Assembly: GCF_012979535.1 (NCBI RefSeq)
Contig: NZ_CP053015.1
Span: 2,790,001 to 2,854,000 of the forward strand
DNA length: 64,000 nucleotides
Reading direction: 5' to 3'
Source of the DNA: Sphingomonas lacunae
GTDB lineage: Bacteria > Pseudomonadota > Alphaproteobacteria > Sphingomonadales > Sphingomonadaceae
This document shows positions 19,764 through 28,807 of the stretch, one piece after another. The position numbers and the translations under genes were made by a program. The notes under the pieces are model-generated. The model was not told the DNA's origin, ran no database searches, and was given only the letters and a program-made list of their open reading frames with translations. Numbering within the stretch: position 1 is the stretch's first letter; every line of letters begins with the position of its first letter.

Positions 19764-20954
19764 TCAGTGGACCCAGACCGGCCGCGCCAAAGCCGGACGA
19801 CGCGACACGCCAGCCAGATTGTCGAGTCGGGCCAACAGCCAATGGGGATTGGATGCTGACCAGTTCGCTTCTGTGCCGTGGCCATCCCCGGGCACGGCAG
19901 GAAGCCAGCTTGCCTGGTTCAACAAATCCGCGTCAGCAACGATGATCGCCCGCCCTTGTCCGATCCGGCAATCAGCCATCTTGCCTTGATGAATGACCCG
20001 GCACCCTCCCCTGACCCGGCGCAATTGGCCGGGACTTACCATTGTCACCTTGTGCCCCATGTCCTGAACGGACAGGTGGCGCTCTTGCAAGCCGGAGGGT
20101 GCGTCAAGTTCCAGCCCCCAATGGGCAAGCAAAGGGCCGAGCATACTGGTCAAAGGCGGATTCGCGGGATCGCCGATCGGACGTTCTGGCGCCCAGGACA
20201 ACAAGCCATCCGCCAAGATCACTGCCCCACCACCATTACGGATCCAGGCGTCAATGGCCACCAGCTGATCTGGCGGCAGAGCGCGGGGATGAGCCAGAAG
20301 CAGCAACGGACCTGCGGGCGACCTATCCGCAGCAACTCGATCAATCAGCCGGACGTTCGCATGTTGGCGCAACGACAAGAGGACCGGCGCATCCGGCGCT
20401 GCCATTCCGGCCAGTTGATCGGTCAAGCCGGCAGGCGACTGCAACGGCAATGCGGTCAACACGTCAACCGACAGACTCCGATCGCCCACACGTGCTGGAT
20501 CATACATCCATTGGACCGCTGGCCAGGACAGCCATTGCACCAGCACGCCCAGCCCGATGGCCATCACTGCGGCTGCCGCCCGCCGACCCCAGCCTTTGGC
20601 AGTAATGCGGCGGAGCCGGGTCCAAAGGAAAAGCGCCGTGGTAACGGCAATCCAACTACCAAACCCAGTAAGGAGCAGCTGCACCATAGGCAGGCGATTG
20701 GCCAACAGACTGCACGTCACGGCAAAGATCAATAGCAGCAGCAATGTGGCGACAGATGCAATGGTGCGATCAGCGCGTGGGTGCAACAGGACCAGGATCG
20801 ACGCTGCCCAGCCCATTCCCGGGAGGGCCAACAGCGGATCAACCCGGCCCAGAGTCAGCCATCCTCCACCCACAACAGCAATAGCAACAACAGCGACAAC
20901 CATCGCCAGATAAGCCCTGAACACGCGAGGTTCCAAGGGTATCATCCGTATCAC
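19764..20954 (-). CDS. GldG-like membrane protein (ABC-type auxiliary domain)
   Basis: The 396-residue protein has four to five hydrophobic segments in its first 170 residues. A soluble part follows in which residues around LLLLAHPRALPPDQLVAIDA and GGGAVILADGLLSW resemble the GldG/ABC_transp_aux fold. In the known systems GldG-type proteins pair with a GldF permease and an ABC ATPase; neither is encoded nearby, so this looks like an orphan. The start is a GTG at 20954 overlapping the upstream stop (GTGA), or an ATG at 20945. It forms an operon with the small membrane protein and cysteine synthase. Family assignment is moderate and function unknown. Confidence 0.65.
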   Translation of the reverse strand: MIRMIPLEPRVFRAYLAMVVAVVAIAVVGGGWLTLGRVDPLLALPGMGWAASILVLLHPRADRTIASVATLLLLLIFAVTCSLLANRLPMVQLLLTGFGSWIAVTTALFLWTRLRRITAKGWGRRAAAAVMAIGLGVLVQWLSWPAVQWMYDPARVGDRSLSVDVLTALPLQSPAGLTDQLAGMAAPDAPVLLSLRQHANVRLIDRVAADRSPAGPLLLLAHPRALPPDQLVAIDAWIRNGGGAVILADGLLSWAPERPIGDPANPPLTSMLGPLLAHWGLELDAPSGLQERHLSVQDMGHKVTMVSPGQLRRVRGGCRVIHQGKMADCRIGQGRAIIVADADLLNQASWLPAVPGDGHGTEANWSASNPHWLLARLDNLAGVSRRPALARPVWVH

Positions 20955-21325
20955 CGCATGGACTTTTGCGCTTCGAGCTGCGGATCGGGTTCCAGATCAG
21001 GCACCCGCCCTACGGCATTGGTTGCAGCTGGGGCATTAGGCAATGGAACGGACACTGCCGCATCATCAACAGAAGGAGCAACGCCCAGATCGGCCAGCGG
21101 CTCATTAGATGCTGGGGCACCAACCCCGGGATTTGCCACACCAGCCGCCTGTGCTTGCGCCATTGCGGCATCGGCTTCCTTGCGTGCCCGATCAGTCACC
21201 AGCCCGGCAAGAACCACCAGCAACAGCATGGCGGTGAGCCCAGACAGGCCGACCAAAAGTCGGCGCCGCGCCTCCTTGCGGGTATCGTGCGAGGCTGGCT
21301 GCGATCTGTGACGCAGGCCAGTCAT
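20951..21325 (-). CDS. Small single-pass membrane protein, unknown function
   Basis: The 124-residue product has a basic N-terminus, one membrane segment at about residues 23-43 (LLVGLSGLTAMLLLVVLAGL) and an Ala/Pro-rich, acidic periplasmic tail without a recognisable domain. It overlaps the cysteine synthase stop at its start (ATGA) and the GldG-like gene at its end (GTGA). It is therefore very likely expressed and may act with the GldG-like protein. I do not recognise the family. Confidence 0.75.
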   Translation of the reverse strand: MTGLRHRSQPASHDTRKEARRRLLVGLSGLTAMLLLVVLAGLVTDRARKEADAAMAQAQAAGVANPGVGAPASNEPLADLGVAPSVDDAAVSVPLPNAPAATNAVGRVPDLEPDPQLEAQKSMR

Positions 21326-22335
21326 AGCGCTGCCTCTGACGGCTCGACCAACGCAGCATCAAGCGGGGCGAAACCCTTGCTCGCCCGCCAGTCCGCATTG
21401 TACAACGACGACAGATAGCGAAAACCGGTATCGCACAAAATCGTGACGATCCGTTTGCCCGGGCCCAGTTGCCGACCCAAAGCCACCGCGCCGGCGACGT
21501 TTATGCCCGAAGAAAGGCCCAGGCACAGCCCCTCTTCGCGCAGCAGCCTTTGCACCCAATAGTCAGCTGCCGCATCCGACATACGGAACTGGGTGTCGAT
21601 CGGCGCGCCATCCAGATTGGCCGTGATGCGCCCCTGCCCTATACCTTCGGCAACGCTACTGCCCTCCGCCCGCAATTCGCCGTGCGCGAAATAATGAAAG
21701 AGGGCAGCGCCATAGGGGTCTGTCAGGGCAATGGTCACATCCGGATCAAATGCCTTCAGCCCCATGCCCACACCGGCGATTGTTCCTCCTGTCCCGGCTG
21801 CACAAGTGAAGCCGTCGATACGGTGCTCCATCTGCTCCCAGATCTCGACCGCCGTGCCGATCACATGCGCCTTGCGATTGGCGATGTTATCAAACTGGTT
21901 GGCCCATACAGCACCTGGGGTCTCCTCGGCGATGCGACGCGAGGTGTGAACAAAGTGGCCGGGATTGGCAAATGGGGCAGGCGGTACGAGCACCAGTTCG
22001 GCACCCAGTGCCCGCAACGTGTCCATCTTTTCACGGCTTTGCGTGTCGGGCATGACGATGATCGTCTTGTACCCACAGGCATTGGCAACAAGGGCAAGGC
22101 CAATACCGGTATTGCCTGCGGTGCCCTCGACAATCGTGCCACCAGGCCGCAACGCGCCGCGCTCCTCTGCATCGCGAACGATGAAAAGGGCGGCCCGGTC
22201 CTTTACCGATGCGCCTGGATTGGCATATTCGCATTTGCCGAAAATGTCGCAGCCCGCGGCTGCGCTCGGCCCAGCGAGACGAACGAGCGGCGTATTGCCG
22301 ATTAGCGAAAGCGTGTCTTGAGCTATGGTCACCAT
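21322..22335 (-). CDS. cysK: Cysteine synthase (O-acetylserine sulfhydrylase)
   Basis: This PLP enzyme makes L-cysteine from O-acetylserine and sulfide in the cytosol. The 337-residue protein has the PLP lysine in NPGASVKDRAA (Lys45), the substrate loop EGTAGNTGIG near residue 70 (the family norm is TSGNTG, so Ser is replaced by Ala), SSGINVAGAV near the C-terminus and GNTPLVRL at the N-terminus. A cystathionine beta-synthase-like activity cannot be excluded from sequence. It begins a three-gene minus-strand operon and is divergent from the TonB receptor. Confidence 0.9.
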   Translation of the reverse strand: MVTIAQDTLSLIGNTPLVRLAGPSAAAGCDIFGKCEYANPGASVKDRAALFIVRDAEERGALRPGGTIVEGTAGNTGIGLALVANACGYKTIIVMPDTQSREKMDTLRALGAELVLVPPAPFANPGHFVHTSRRIAEETPGAVWANQFDNIANRKAHVIGTAVEIWEQMEHRIDGFTCAAGTGGTIAGVGMGLKAFDPDVTIALTDPYGAALFHYFAHGELRAEGSSVAEGIGQGRITANLDGAPIDTQFRMSDAAADYWVQRLLREEGLCLGLSSGINVAGAVALGRQLGPGKRIVTILCDTGFRYLSSLYNADWRASKGFAPLDAALVEPSEAAL

Positions 22336-22464
22336 TGCGATGTAAACTTCTGATTGGCCTGGAGCAAGCTAAGACGGAACCTGTGCACTTTCTGATGGCC
22401 CTGCTCCGCCTTGCCAGGAGCCATGACGACAAACCAAGTTTGTCACCAAATCATCATTGCACAA

Positions 22465-22482
22465 GTTATTTTATATCATTAC
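22465..22482. promoter_or_regulatory. AT-rich imperfect palindrome, possible Zur box
   Basis: The 18-bp element pairs as GT-AT--TA/TA--AT-AC (six of nine pairs) and lies 40-58 bases upstream of the preferred TonB-receptor start. Its AT-rich GTTAT/ATnAC halves resemble Zur operators of Proteobacteria. Assignment rests mainly on the zinc-type receptor downstream, so it is tentative. Confidence 0.35.
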
Positions 22483-22522
22483 AATCCATCCTGTTGTGGC
22501 CCTTTCCCCGGAGTATTCCCCT

Positions 22523-24676
22523 TTGCGCCTTTCCCTGCTTCTTGCCTCTACCTCCCTCTCCATCACGGCCCCCGCTTTTGCGCAATCCGTTCCCGCGCAG
22601 CCCGCAGTCAGCGCGACAGCAACCGACGGAGATGATTTTCATACAACAAATGAGGAACTGGTGGTCACGGCGCCCTTTGCACGCAGCCTGGACCTGTTCG
22701 GCAACATCGGCATTGTTCAAGGCAATGAGCTCGCGCGTGAGATGCGCCCGCAAATCGGCGACATGCTGGCGCGTCAGCCCGGCGTCTCCGCAACGAGCTT
22801 TTCGCCTGGTTCCTCCCGCCCGGTGTTGAGAGGATTGCAGGGAGACAGGGTTCGGATCATGACCGACGGATTGGGGTCCCTCGATGCGTCCAACACATCG
22901 GTGGATCACGCAGTTGCCATTGATCCGTTGACAGCCGAGCGGGTTGAAATTGTCCATGGGCCAGCCAGCCTGTTGTTCGGATCCAGCGCCACAGGGGGCG
23001 CGGTCAATATTTTTGATCGCCGCATTCCGCGGGCGATGCCCGAATCACCGCTGCATATCGATGCCATTGCCAACTATGCCAGCGCCTCTTCCTTGCGGAG
23101 TGGTGGCGCCTCGTTCGATCTGCCGATTGGCTCGCGTCTCGTCTGGCACGTTGACGGCAATTACAGCCAGTCAGGAGATATGCGTATCGGCGGGTTTCAG
23201 GTTGCACCTGGCCTGCGGGACGAGTTGCTGGATGAAGCCGCCGAAGAATTGGCCGAAGGCCATGCCGAAGAAGCCGAAGAGCTGACTGAAGCAGCCAATC
23301 GGAGAAACCGCGTGCCCAACAGCGCGACCGAGAGCTGGTCTGCAGGCACGGGCTTGGCACTGATCACCGACACAGGCAGCCTGGGTGTTTCGATTGGTTA
23401 TCTTGACAGCCGTTATGGCGTTCCAGGGCGCCCTGGCGCCGGCCATCATCATGACCATGGAGCTCCCCCTGTAGCTGGTGCTGCGGAACCCGACCATGGT
23501 GAGGAAGATGTGACAATCGGTTTGAAGCAATGGCGGGCCGACATCAGAGGCGAGGTGGAGCTCGGCAATGGCTTTTTCGAGCGATTGCGTATCCGGGCAG
23601 GCTTCGCCGATTATCAGCATATTGAATTCGAAGGCGATGAGGTAGGCACCACATTCCTCAACCAGGGGCTCGAAGGTCGCGCGGAACTGGTCCAAGCTGA
23701 CCATGATGGCTGGCGCGGCGCGACTGGTGTCCAATATTTCTTCAGGGATTTTAACGCGATCGGGGCTGAGGCATTCGTTCCGCAGAATGACACTGAACAA
23801 TTTGCCCTGTTCACATTTCAGGAAGTCACATTGGGGCCAGTGTCGCTGGAAGCGGCAGGCCGGTTTGAACATAGCCAGATCAGCGCCAATGCTTCCGGGA
23901 TTTCCCGGTCGTTCAACGCCTGGTCCGGGGCGGTAGGCGTGTCCCATGGATTTGGTAACAACAGCAAAGTTGGCGTGAATATCTCCAGAACAGAAAGGGC
24001 GCCGGCCGCCGAGGAGTTACTGTCCGACGGGCCGCACATTGCAACGCAAAGCTATGAAGTGGGCGACCCCGACTTTGGACTGGAAAGGTCGGTTGGGCTG
24101 GAGGCCTATGCCAAGCTCAGGACTGATGCGGTCAACCTCAGCATCACGGCCTTCGCCAATTGGTTCGACAATTTCATTTATGCACGCGAAACTGGTGGCA
24201 CCATCGATGACCTGCCAGTCTTTTCCTATGCGCAGACAGATGCACGTTTCGTTGGCTTGGAAATTGAGGCAGAGGCACCCTTGTTGCATGTTGGCGGCTT
24301 CACGCTGCTGGGTAACATCACCGCAGATATGGTCCGCGCCCGATTGGCAAATGGTGGCGGTAACGTTCCGCGCATTCCACCAGCCCGGGTCCGCGGGGGA
24401 GTGGAACTGCGCGGGGAAATGCTGACAGTCGCTGGCGAGGTCGAATGGACAGCCAAGCAGGACCGGATTGCCGCCTATGAGACAGCGACCGAAGGCTTCA
24501 CCATGGTGAACGCGTCGATTGACTGGAAGCCGTTGGGCCCGGAAAGCGGCGTGTCGCTTATCCTCTCGGCCAACAACATCTTTGATGTGATTGGCCGGCG
24601 CCATGCGAGCTTTACGAAGGATTTTGTTCCGCTGTCCGGACGCGACATCAGGGCAACCGTCCGGTTCAGCTTCTGA
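22523..24676 (+). CDS. TonB-dependent receptor, ZnuD-like (zinc uptake)
   Basis: This is an outer-membrane 22-strand barrel with a plug domain; import is energised by TonB. I choose the TTG at 22523, preceded by GGAG nine bases upstream and starting a typical signal peptide (LRLSLLLASTSLS...AFAQ). That gives 717 residues; the frame stays open to a TTG at 22457. The plug region includes RPVLRGLQGDRVRI, PLTAERVEIVHGPASLLFGS and GGAVNIFD. A His/Asp-rich loop near residues 307-327 (GHHHDHG, then PDHGEED) resembles the zinc-binding loop of Neisseria ZnuD. An acidic, His-containing EELAEGHAEEAEEL segment occurs earlier. It ends in the usual aromatic residue (VRFSF). Zinc as substrate is inferred. 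Confidence 0.85.
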   Translation: MRLSLLLASTSLSITAPAFAQSVPAQPAVSATATDGDDFHTTNEELVVTAPFARSLDLFGNIGIVQGNELAREMRPQIGDMLARQPGVSATSFSPGSSRPVLRGLQGDRVRIMTDGLGSLDASNTSVDHAVAIDPLTAERVEIVHGPASLLFGSSATGGAVNIFDRRIPRAMPESPLHIDAIANYASASSLRSGGASFDLPIGSRLVWHVDGNYSQSGDMRIGGFQVAPGLRDELLDEAAEELAEGHAEEAEELTEAANRRNRVPNSATESWSAGTGLALITDTGSLGVSIGYLDSRYGVPGRPGAGHHHDHGAPPVAGAAEPDHGEEDVTIGLKQWRADIRGEVELGNGFFERLRIRAGFADYQHIEFEGDEVGTTFLNQGLEGRAELVQADHDGWRGATGVQYFFRDFNAIGAEAFVPQNDTEQFALFTFQEVTLGPVSLEAAGRFEHSQISANASGISRSFNAWSGAVGVSHGFGNNSKVGVNISRTERAPAAEELLSDGPHIATQSYEVGDPDFGLERSVGLEAYAKLRTDAVNLSITAFANWFDNFIYARETGGTIDDLPVFSYAQTDARFVGLEIEAEAPLLHVGGFTLLGNITADMVRARLANGGGNVPRIPPARVRGGVELRGEMLTVAGEVEWTAKQDRIAAYETATEGFTMVNASIDWKPLGPESGVSLILSANNIFDVIGRRHASFTKDFVPLSGRDIRATVRFSF

Positions 24677-24765
24677 CAGGCATCACGGGCGGTGCGCAAA
24701 TAGGCGGAGGCAAGGCCGCCGCCCCTCTTCGGCCATCCGCGCCGCATTCACGTCCCGCGTTTAAA

Positions 24766-24786
24766 CCGACCGGCTTTGCCGGTCGG
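24766..24786. terminator. Perfect 9-bp hairpin between convergent genes
   Basis: CCGACCGGC, loop TTT, GCCGGTCGG forms a perfect stem between the stop codons of the TonB receptor (plus) and tatC (minus). On the minus strand it is followed by TTTAAA. It is a plausible bidirectional terminator, although the T-tract is short. Confidence 0.65.
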
Positions 24787-24793
24787 CCAGGAT

Positions 24794-25618
24794 TCAGTCC
24801 TTTGCCACTCGAGAGCGACGGCGGCGCGTAATCCTTATCGCTATCAGCGACAGTTCGTAGAGCAAGCACAGAGGTACAGCGAGCAACAGCATGCTGACAA
24901 TGTCAGGTGGTGTGGCGACCGCAGCAATGCCAAACGCGGCCACGATCATGTAGCGGCGGACAGAGGTCATTTGTTCCAGCGTGACAAGACCGGCGCGTTC
25001 CAGCAACATCAGCAGGATCGGCAGCAAAGCCGCTATGCCGAACGCCAGCATGAAATGCATGATGAAGTCGAGGTAATTGCCGACCGCAGGCATGGCTTCC
25101 TGTTCCACCCCGCCGACATTCCCCTGAAAACCGAGAAGGAAGCGCAAGGCGACCGGCACGGCCACATAATAGGCCGCTGCCGCTCCCCCTGCGAAAAAGA
25201 CCGGCGTGGCCAGCAGGAAGGGCAAAACTGCCTTCTTCTCCTTGCTATAAAGGCCCGGGGCAATGAACCGCCAAATCTGTGTCGCAATGACCGGAAAGGC
25301 TAGCATGAAGGCGCCAAACAAGGCCACTTTCACTTCAACAAAAAAAGCCTCGAACAACTGCGTGTAGATTAACCGGTTTTGCCCGGCGACCAGAAGCGGC
25401 TGAACCAGGAAACCGAAAATCTCCTTCGCAACCGAGAGGCATCCGAAAAAGGCGACTGCCAGAGCAGCCAGCGACCATAGCAGCCGCCGACGCAATTCTA
25501 TGAGATGATCGAGCAGCGGTGCCTTGGTCGAATCAATCGCCGCCTGCTCCGGGTCATACGGTTCCACAGGCGCGGGCGGCAAATCCACCTCCACCTTGGA
25601 AACAGAGGGATCGCTCAT
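24794..25618 (-). CDS. tatC: Twin-arginine translocase subunit TatC
   Basis: TatC is the polytopic receptor of the Tat pathway and binds the twin-arginine signal of folded exported proteins together with TatB. The 274-residue protein has a proline-rich cytoplasmic N-terminus longer than in E. coli, the conserved HLIELRRRLLWS entry motif near residue 38 and six hydrophobic segments with FAPGLYSKEKK-type loop IAPGLYSKEKKAVLPF. The ATG overlaps the tatB stop (ATGA). It closes the tatA-tatB-tatC group. Confidence 0.96.
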   Translation of the reverse strand: MSDPSVSKVEVDLPPAPVEPYDPEQAAIDSTKAPLLDHLIELRRRLLWSLAALAVAFFGCLSVAKEIFGFLVQPLLVAGQNRLIYTQLFEAFFVEVKVALFGAFMLAFPVIATQIWRFIAPGLYSKEKKAVLPFLLATPVFFAGGAAAAYYVAVPVALRFLLGFQGNVGGVEQEAMPAVGNYLDFIMHFMLAFGIAALLPILLMLLERAGLVTLEQMTSVRRYMIVAAFGIAAVATPPDIVSMLLLAVPLCLLYELSLIAIRITRRRRSRVAKD

Positions 25619-26013
25619 CCCTTTGCGCCCTTTTCGTCCGATCCGGCCAAGGTGGCATCTGCCGATTTAACTGCGTGTGCAGCCGGCGCCTGCCGCTTGT
25701 CGGATGGTTGGGCCGGCGGCTCTATCGGGGCCATTCCGCCCGAACCGGCTGCACCGTCCGGAGCGGGCAAATCAACGTTGGGATAGGCCCGCATGATCGC
25801 CTCATTTTGGGCACGCCACTGCTTTTCCAGTTCCTCAAGTTCCGCTTCCCGTATCATTGTGTCGATACCGGAGCGGAAATGACGCGCCATCCCCCTCGCC
25901 TTTCCGACCCACTTGCCAACAAAGCGCATCGCTTTGGGCAGGTCTTTCGGACCGATGACCACGATCGCGACAATGGCGAACAGCAGCATCTCAGAAGGAG
26001 CAATCTCAAACAT
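25615..26013 (-). CDS. tatB: Twin-arginine translocase subunit TatB
   Basis: TatB has one N-terminal membrane helix and an amphipathic helix, and works with TatC in substrate recognition. The 132-residue protein begins MFEIAPSEMLLFAIVAIVVI followed by the GPKDLPKAMR hinge, a hallmark of TatB (Glu near position 8 and GP hinge). A long amphipathic region and a Pro/Ala-rich tail follow. It lies between tatA and tatC. Confidence 0.95.
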   Translation of the reverse strand: MFEIAPSEMLLFAIVAIVVIGPKDLPKAMRFVGKWVGKARGMARHFRSGIDTMIREAELEELEKQWRAQNEAIMRAYPNVDLPAPDGAAGSGGMAPIEPPAQPSDKRQAPAAHAVKSADATLAGSDEKGAKG

Positions 26014-26053
26014 TCATTCTCGACCCGTCAGCAAGAGCGGTGCCCGGCCCTGG

Positions 26054-26293
26054 TTAGATGGACCGGTCCGTCTCGCGGGTCTCTGCAACCGGAATGTCAT
26101 TGGCCGGTCGGCCATCAAGCCGAGCAGCCGGGCGATCAGCTGACGTGGCCTCTTCATCTTCGGCCATGCCCTTTTTGAAATTCTTGATGCCCTTGGCGAC
26201 GTCACCCATCAAATTGGAAAAACGACCACCGCCGAGCAGCAATATGGCCACCAGGCCAAACAGCAGAATGTGAGTCAGGCTGAAACCGCCCAT
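26054..26293 (-). CDS. tatA: Twin-arginine translocase subunit TatA
   Basis: TatA oligomers form the protein-conducting element of the Tat pathway. The 79-residue protein has one N-terminal membrane helix ending LLLGGGRFSNLMGD, the FSNLMGDVAKGIKNFKKGM amphipathic helix typical of TatA, and an acidic tail. It sits 40 bases upstream of tatB. Confidence 0.95.
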   Translation of the reverse strand: MGGFSLTHILLFGLVAILLLGGGRFSNLMGDVAKGIKNFKKGMAEDEEATSADRPAARLDGRPANDIPVAETRETDRSI

Positions 26294-26358
26294 GATCCGT
26301 CTCCTTGTCCGTTCAGCAGCAGAACTGCAGCCGACGGTAAAACCCTCTTGACCCTTAT

Positions 26359-26940
26359 CTAGTCGGTCTCGTCCGCTTGTGCCAGTTCCAGCGCATCAAA
26401 AGCGACATCAATGGGGTCAAGGAGGCCGGCAGCGCGCAAATCCTCGATTCCCGGCAGATCCCGGCGGCTCGACAGGCCGAAATGTGTCAGGAAATCCGCA
26501 GTTGTCCGATAGATGAGAGGCCGTCCCGGTACATCGCGCCGGCCAGCGGGGCGAATCCAGCCCGACTCCATCAACACATCGAGCGTGCCCTTGGCGGTCT
26601 GCACACCTCTTATCGCCTCAATTTCAGCCCGGCTAACCGGCTCATGATAGGCAATGATTGCCAACACTTCCAACGCGGCCCTCGATAGCCGGCGCGGTTC
26701 CTCGCGCTCGCGACGCAGCAAATGGGCCAGATCACCGGGAGTCTGGAAATGCCAGCGCCCTCCCCTTTCAACCAATTCGATCCCGCTGCCTGCGTGTCGG
26801 CTGCGAATGGCAACCAGGGCGGCCTTTATATCTCCGTCCCCCACATAGGTGGCCAACCTGTCCACGCTGAGTGGTTCCCCACTTGCGAACAGGGCTGCTT
26901 CTACTCCGCGTTCGAAATCGGGAATGATTTGGTCTGTCAT
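26359..26940 (-). CDS. scpB: Segregation and condensation protein ScpB
   Basis: ScpB is the winged-helix partner in the SMC-ScpA-ScpB complex that compacts and segregates chromosomes. The 193-residue protein has the family segments ALFASGEPLSVDRLA at the N-terminus and LSRAALEVLAIIAYHEPVSR followed by EIEAIRGV in the centre, then a winged-helix with GRPLIYRTTADFL. It overlaps the scpA stop by four bases (ATGA). SMC is not in this window. Confidence 0.95.
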   Translation of the reverse strand: MTDQIIPDFERGVEAALFASGEPLSVDRLATYVGDGDIKAALVAIRSRHAGSGIELVERGGRWHFQTPGDLAHLLRREREEPRRLSRAALEVLAIIAYHEPVSRAEIEAIRGVQTAKGTLDVLMESGWIRPAGRRDVPGRPLIYRTTADFLTHFGLSSRRDLPGIEDLRAAGLLDPIDVAFDALELAQADETD

Positions 26941-27716
26941 CTCGCCTTCTTTACAAAGAGAGGAGAGAAAGCCTCGTCCTGTCGAATGTCAACCTTGCCG
27001 GTGCGGGCGAGTTCCAACGCAGCCACAAAGGAAGACGCCAAAGCGGAACGTCGCAGATCGCCTGCTATATCGGGTGGCAGGAACGAGCGCAGGTCGCTCC
27101 AATCAACTGCCATACCGATGAGACGGCTTAGACGCTCGATCGCCGCATCCAGCGGCATGACTTCCCGCCGCGCGACCATGTGCACCACGGGACGAGTGCG
27201 CGCCTGCACCACGCCATAGGCCTGAAGCAGCTCGAACAGGCTGGCTTCCCACAACCGCTTCGTCTCCGTGCGCAATCCTTCCGGAGCCTCGCGCAGAAAC
27301 ACATCACGGCCAATGCGGTCCCTGGCAAACAATCTGGCTCCGGCCTCACGCATGGCCTGCAACCGCTGCAGCCGCAGTTGGAGCCTCAACGCCAGCTCAT
27401 CGGGATCTGGATCGGCCTCCACGTCCCGTGGCAGCAAAAGGGCGGACTTCAGCAGGGCGAGCCATGCTGCCATCACCAGATAGTCAGCCGCCAACTCGAC
27501 CGAAAGATGCTCCGCTCGCTCAATATAGTCGAGATATTGCTCCACCAGTTGCAAGATGGAAATCTGCTTCAAATCCACCTTCTGGCTGCGAGCCAGAGCG
27601 AGCAGAAGATCCAGCGGCCCTTCCCAACCATCCAGGTCGAGGCGCAGTCGCTCCTCGGCTGTCGAAGCCGCGACCACCGGCTCCTCAAATGGAAAGCGAG
27701 GGGCGTCAGCGGTCAT
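26937..27716 (-). CDS. scpA: Segregation and condensation protein ScpA
   Basis: ScpA is the kleisin that bridges the SMC heads. With the ATG at 27716, overlapping the nagZ stop as ATGA, it has 259 residues; the longer open frame upstream lies inside nagZ. The signature LDGWEGPLDLLLALARSQKV near residue 27 and the following DLKQISILQLVEQYL are diagnostic for ScpA. The C-terminal winged helix binding the SMC head is around residues 190-255. Confidence 0.95.
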   Translation of the reverse strand: MTADAPRFPFEEPVVAASTAEERLRLDLDGWEGPLDLLLALARSQKVDLKQISILQLVEQYLDYIERAEHLSVELAADYLVMAAWLALLKSALLLPRDVEADPDPDELALRLQLRLQRLQAMREAGARLFARDRIGRDVFLREAPEGLRTETKRLWEASLFELLQAYGVVQARTRPVVHMVARREVMPLDAAIERLSRLIGMAVDWSDLRSFLPPDIAGDLRRSALASSFVAALELARTGKVDIRQDEAFSPLFVKKAR

Positions 27717-28726
27717 GCTGCAAGCGCCAGAAGCGCGTCGCGGTGGGCGAGCGCCTGTTCCAAACGAGCGGGATCGGCCGACCCAAGCGATCCGGACCGC
27801 GCACGTTCGAGCCGATCCAGCGTTCCCTGCGAAATCGGCGACAAAGCCGCCGCGATGGCCTGCATCGCTGCCATATCGCCGGAGCAGTGCAGCACGATGT
27901 CGCACCCTGCGGCAATTGCGGCCTTCGCCCGATCGGCAACCGGTCCGGTCAAGGCATTCATCTCGATGTCATCACTTAACAGCAATCCGCTAAAGCCGAT
28001 CTGTTGACGGATGACCGAGCTGATGATGGTCGGCGAAAGGGTCGCCGGCGAGTCCTTGTCCCATGCCCGATAAACGATATGGGCGGTCATCGCGATACGC
28101 GCTTTGCCGGCCAATGCGGCAAATGGTGCCATGTCCTGCAACAATTGATCAGGCGAAGCATCCACGGTCGGCAGGTCATGGTGACTGTCACAGCAAGCAC
28201 GGCCATGGCCAGGCACATGTTTGACGACCCCCACAGCTCCACCTGCTGCCATTCCATCGAGCATGGCCCCGCCGAGAGCCGCCACCTGCATGGCGTCACT
28301 TCCAAATGAGCGGTCGCCGACAATATCGTGGCCAGACGTCTGCCGAACATCCAGCATTGGTGCGCAGTTTATGTTGATGCCAACGTCAACCAACGTAAGC
28401 GCAAGGGCTAGTCCGTTTGACCGGGCGGCCGCGATGGCTGAGGCGGGCGCTTGATGATAGAGGCGGTCAAAGCGCTCCGCTGGCGGGAATGCCGGCCAGT
28501 GCGGTGGCTTGAGCCTAACCACACGTCCCCCTTCCTGATCCACAAGAATCGGCAAGCAAGGCTGGCCATTGATTGCCCTGAGATCCTCGGTGAGCGCACG
28601 CACCTGCTCTGGATCAGCAATATTGCGACCAAAGAGAATGAAACCGGCCGGTTGCACTGAAGAAAAGAAGCGCCGCTCCTCATCGGTCAGGGTCAGTCCA
28701 GCCAAGCCAAAAATGACAGGAATCAC
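27713..28726 (-). CDS. nagZ: Beta-N-acetylhexosaminidase NagZ
   Basis: NagZ removes GlcNAc from anhydro-muropeptides during peptidoglycan recycling in the cytosol (glycoside hydrolase family 3). It has VDQEGGRVVRL, the KHVPGHGRA loop, the flexible-loop histidine region around SHHDLPTVD and the nucleophile motif LLLSDDIEMNAL. I prefer the GTG at 28726 (MIPVIFGLAG) because AGGCGG lies about six bases before it and it matches the usual N-terminus; the frame extends to another GTG at 28741. It overlaps scpA downstream. Confidence 0.93.
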   Translation of the reverse strand: MIPVIFGLAGLTLTDEERRFFSSVQPAGFILFGRNIADPEQVRALTEDLRAINGQPCLPILVDQEGGRVVRLKPPHWPAFPPAERFDRLYHQAPASAIAAARSNGLALALTLVDVGININCAPMLDVRQTSGHDIVGDRSFGSDAMQVAALGGAMLDGMAAGGAVGVVKHVPGHGRACCDSHHDLPTVDASPDQLLQDMAPFAALAGKARIAMTAHIVYRAWDKDSPATLSPTIISSVIRQQIGFSGLLLSDDIEMNALTGPVADRAKAAIAAGCDIVLHCSGDMAAMQAIAAALSPISQGTLDRLERARSGSLGSADPARLEQALAHRDALLALAA

Positions 28727-28807
28727 GGCATGCCGCCTCACTCTTCACCGATCGTGCATGATGCCCTGTTTAGGCAAAGTCACAAAGGGTGAAAAGCAGG
28801 GCAGCAA

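Noticed and set aside
22457-22522. Upstream extension of the TonB receptor from a TTG at 22457
   Set aside because: It would put 22 residues before the signal peptide and cover the AT-rich promoter-like palindrome; the TTG at 22523 has a GGAG site.
27717-27905. Longer ScpA start inside nagZ
   Set aside because: The ATG at 27716 gives the ATGA overlap and the normal N-terminus; the extension is nagZ in another frame.
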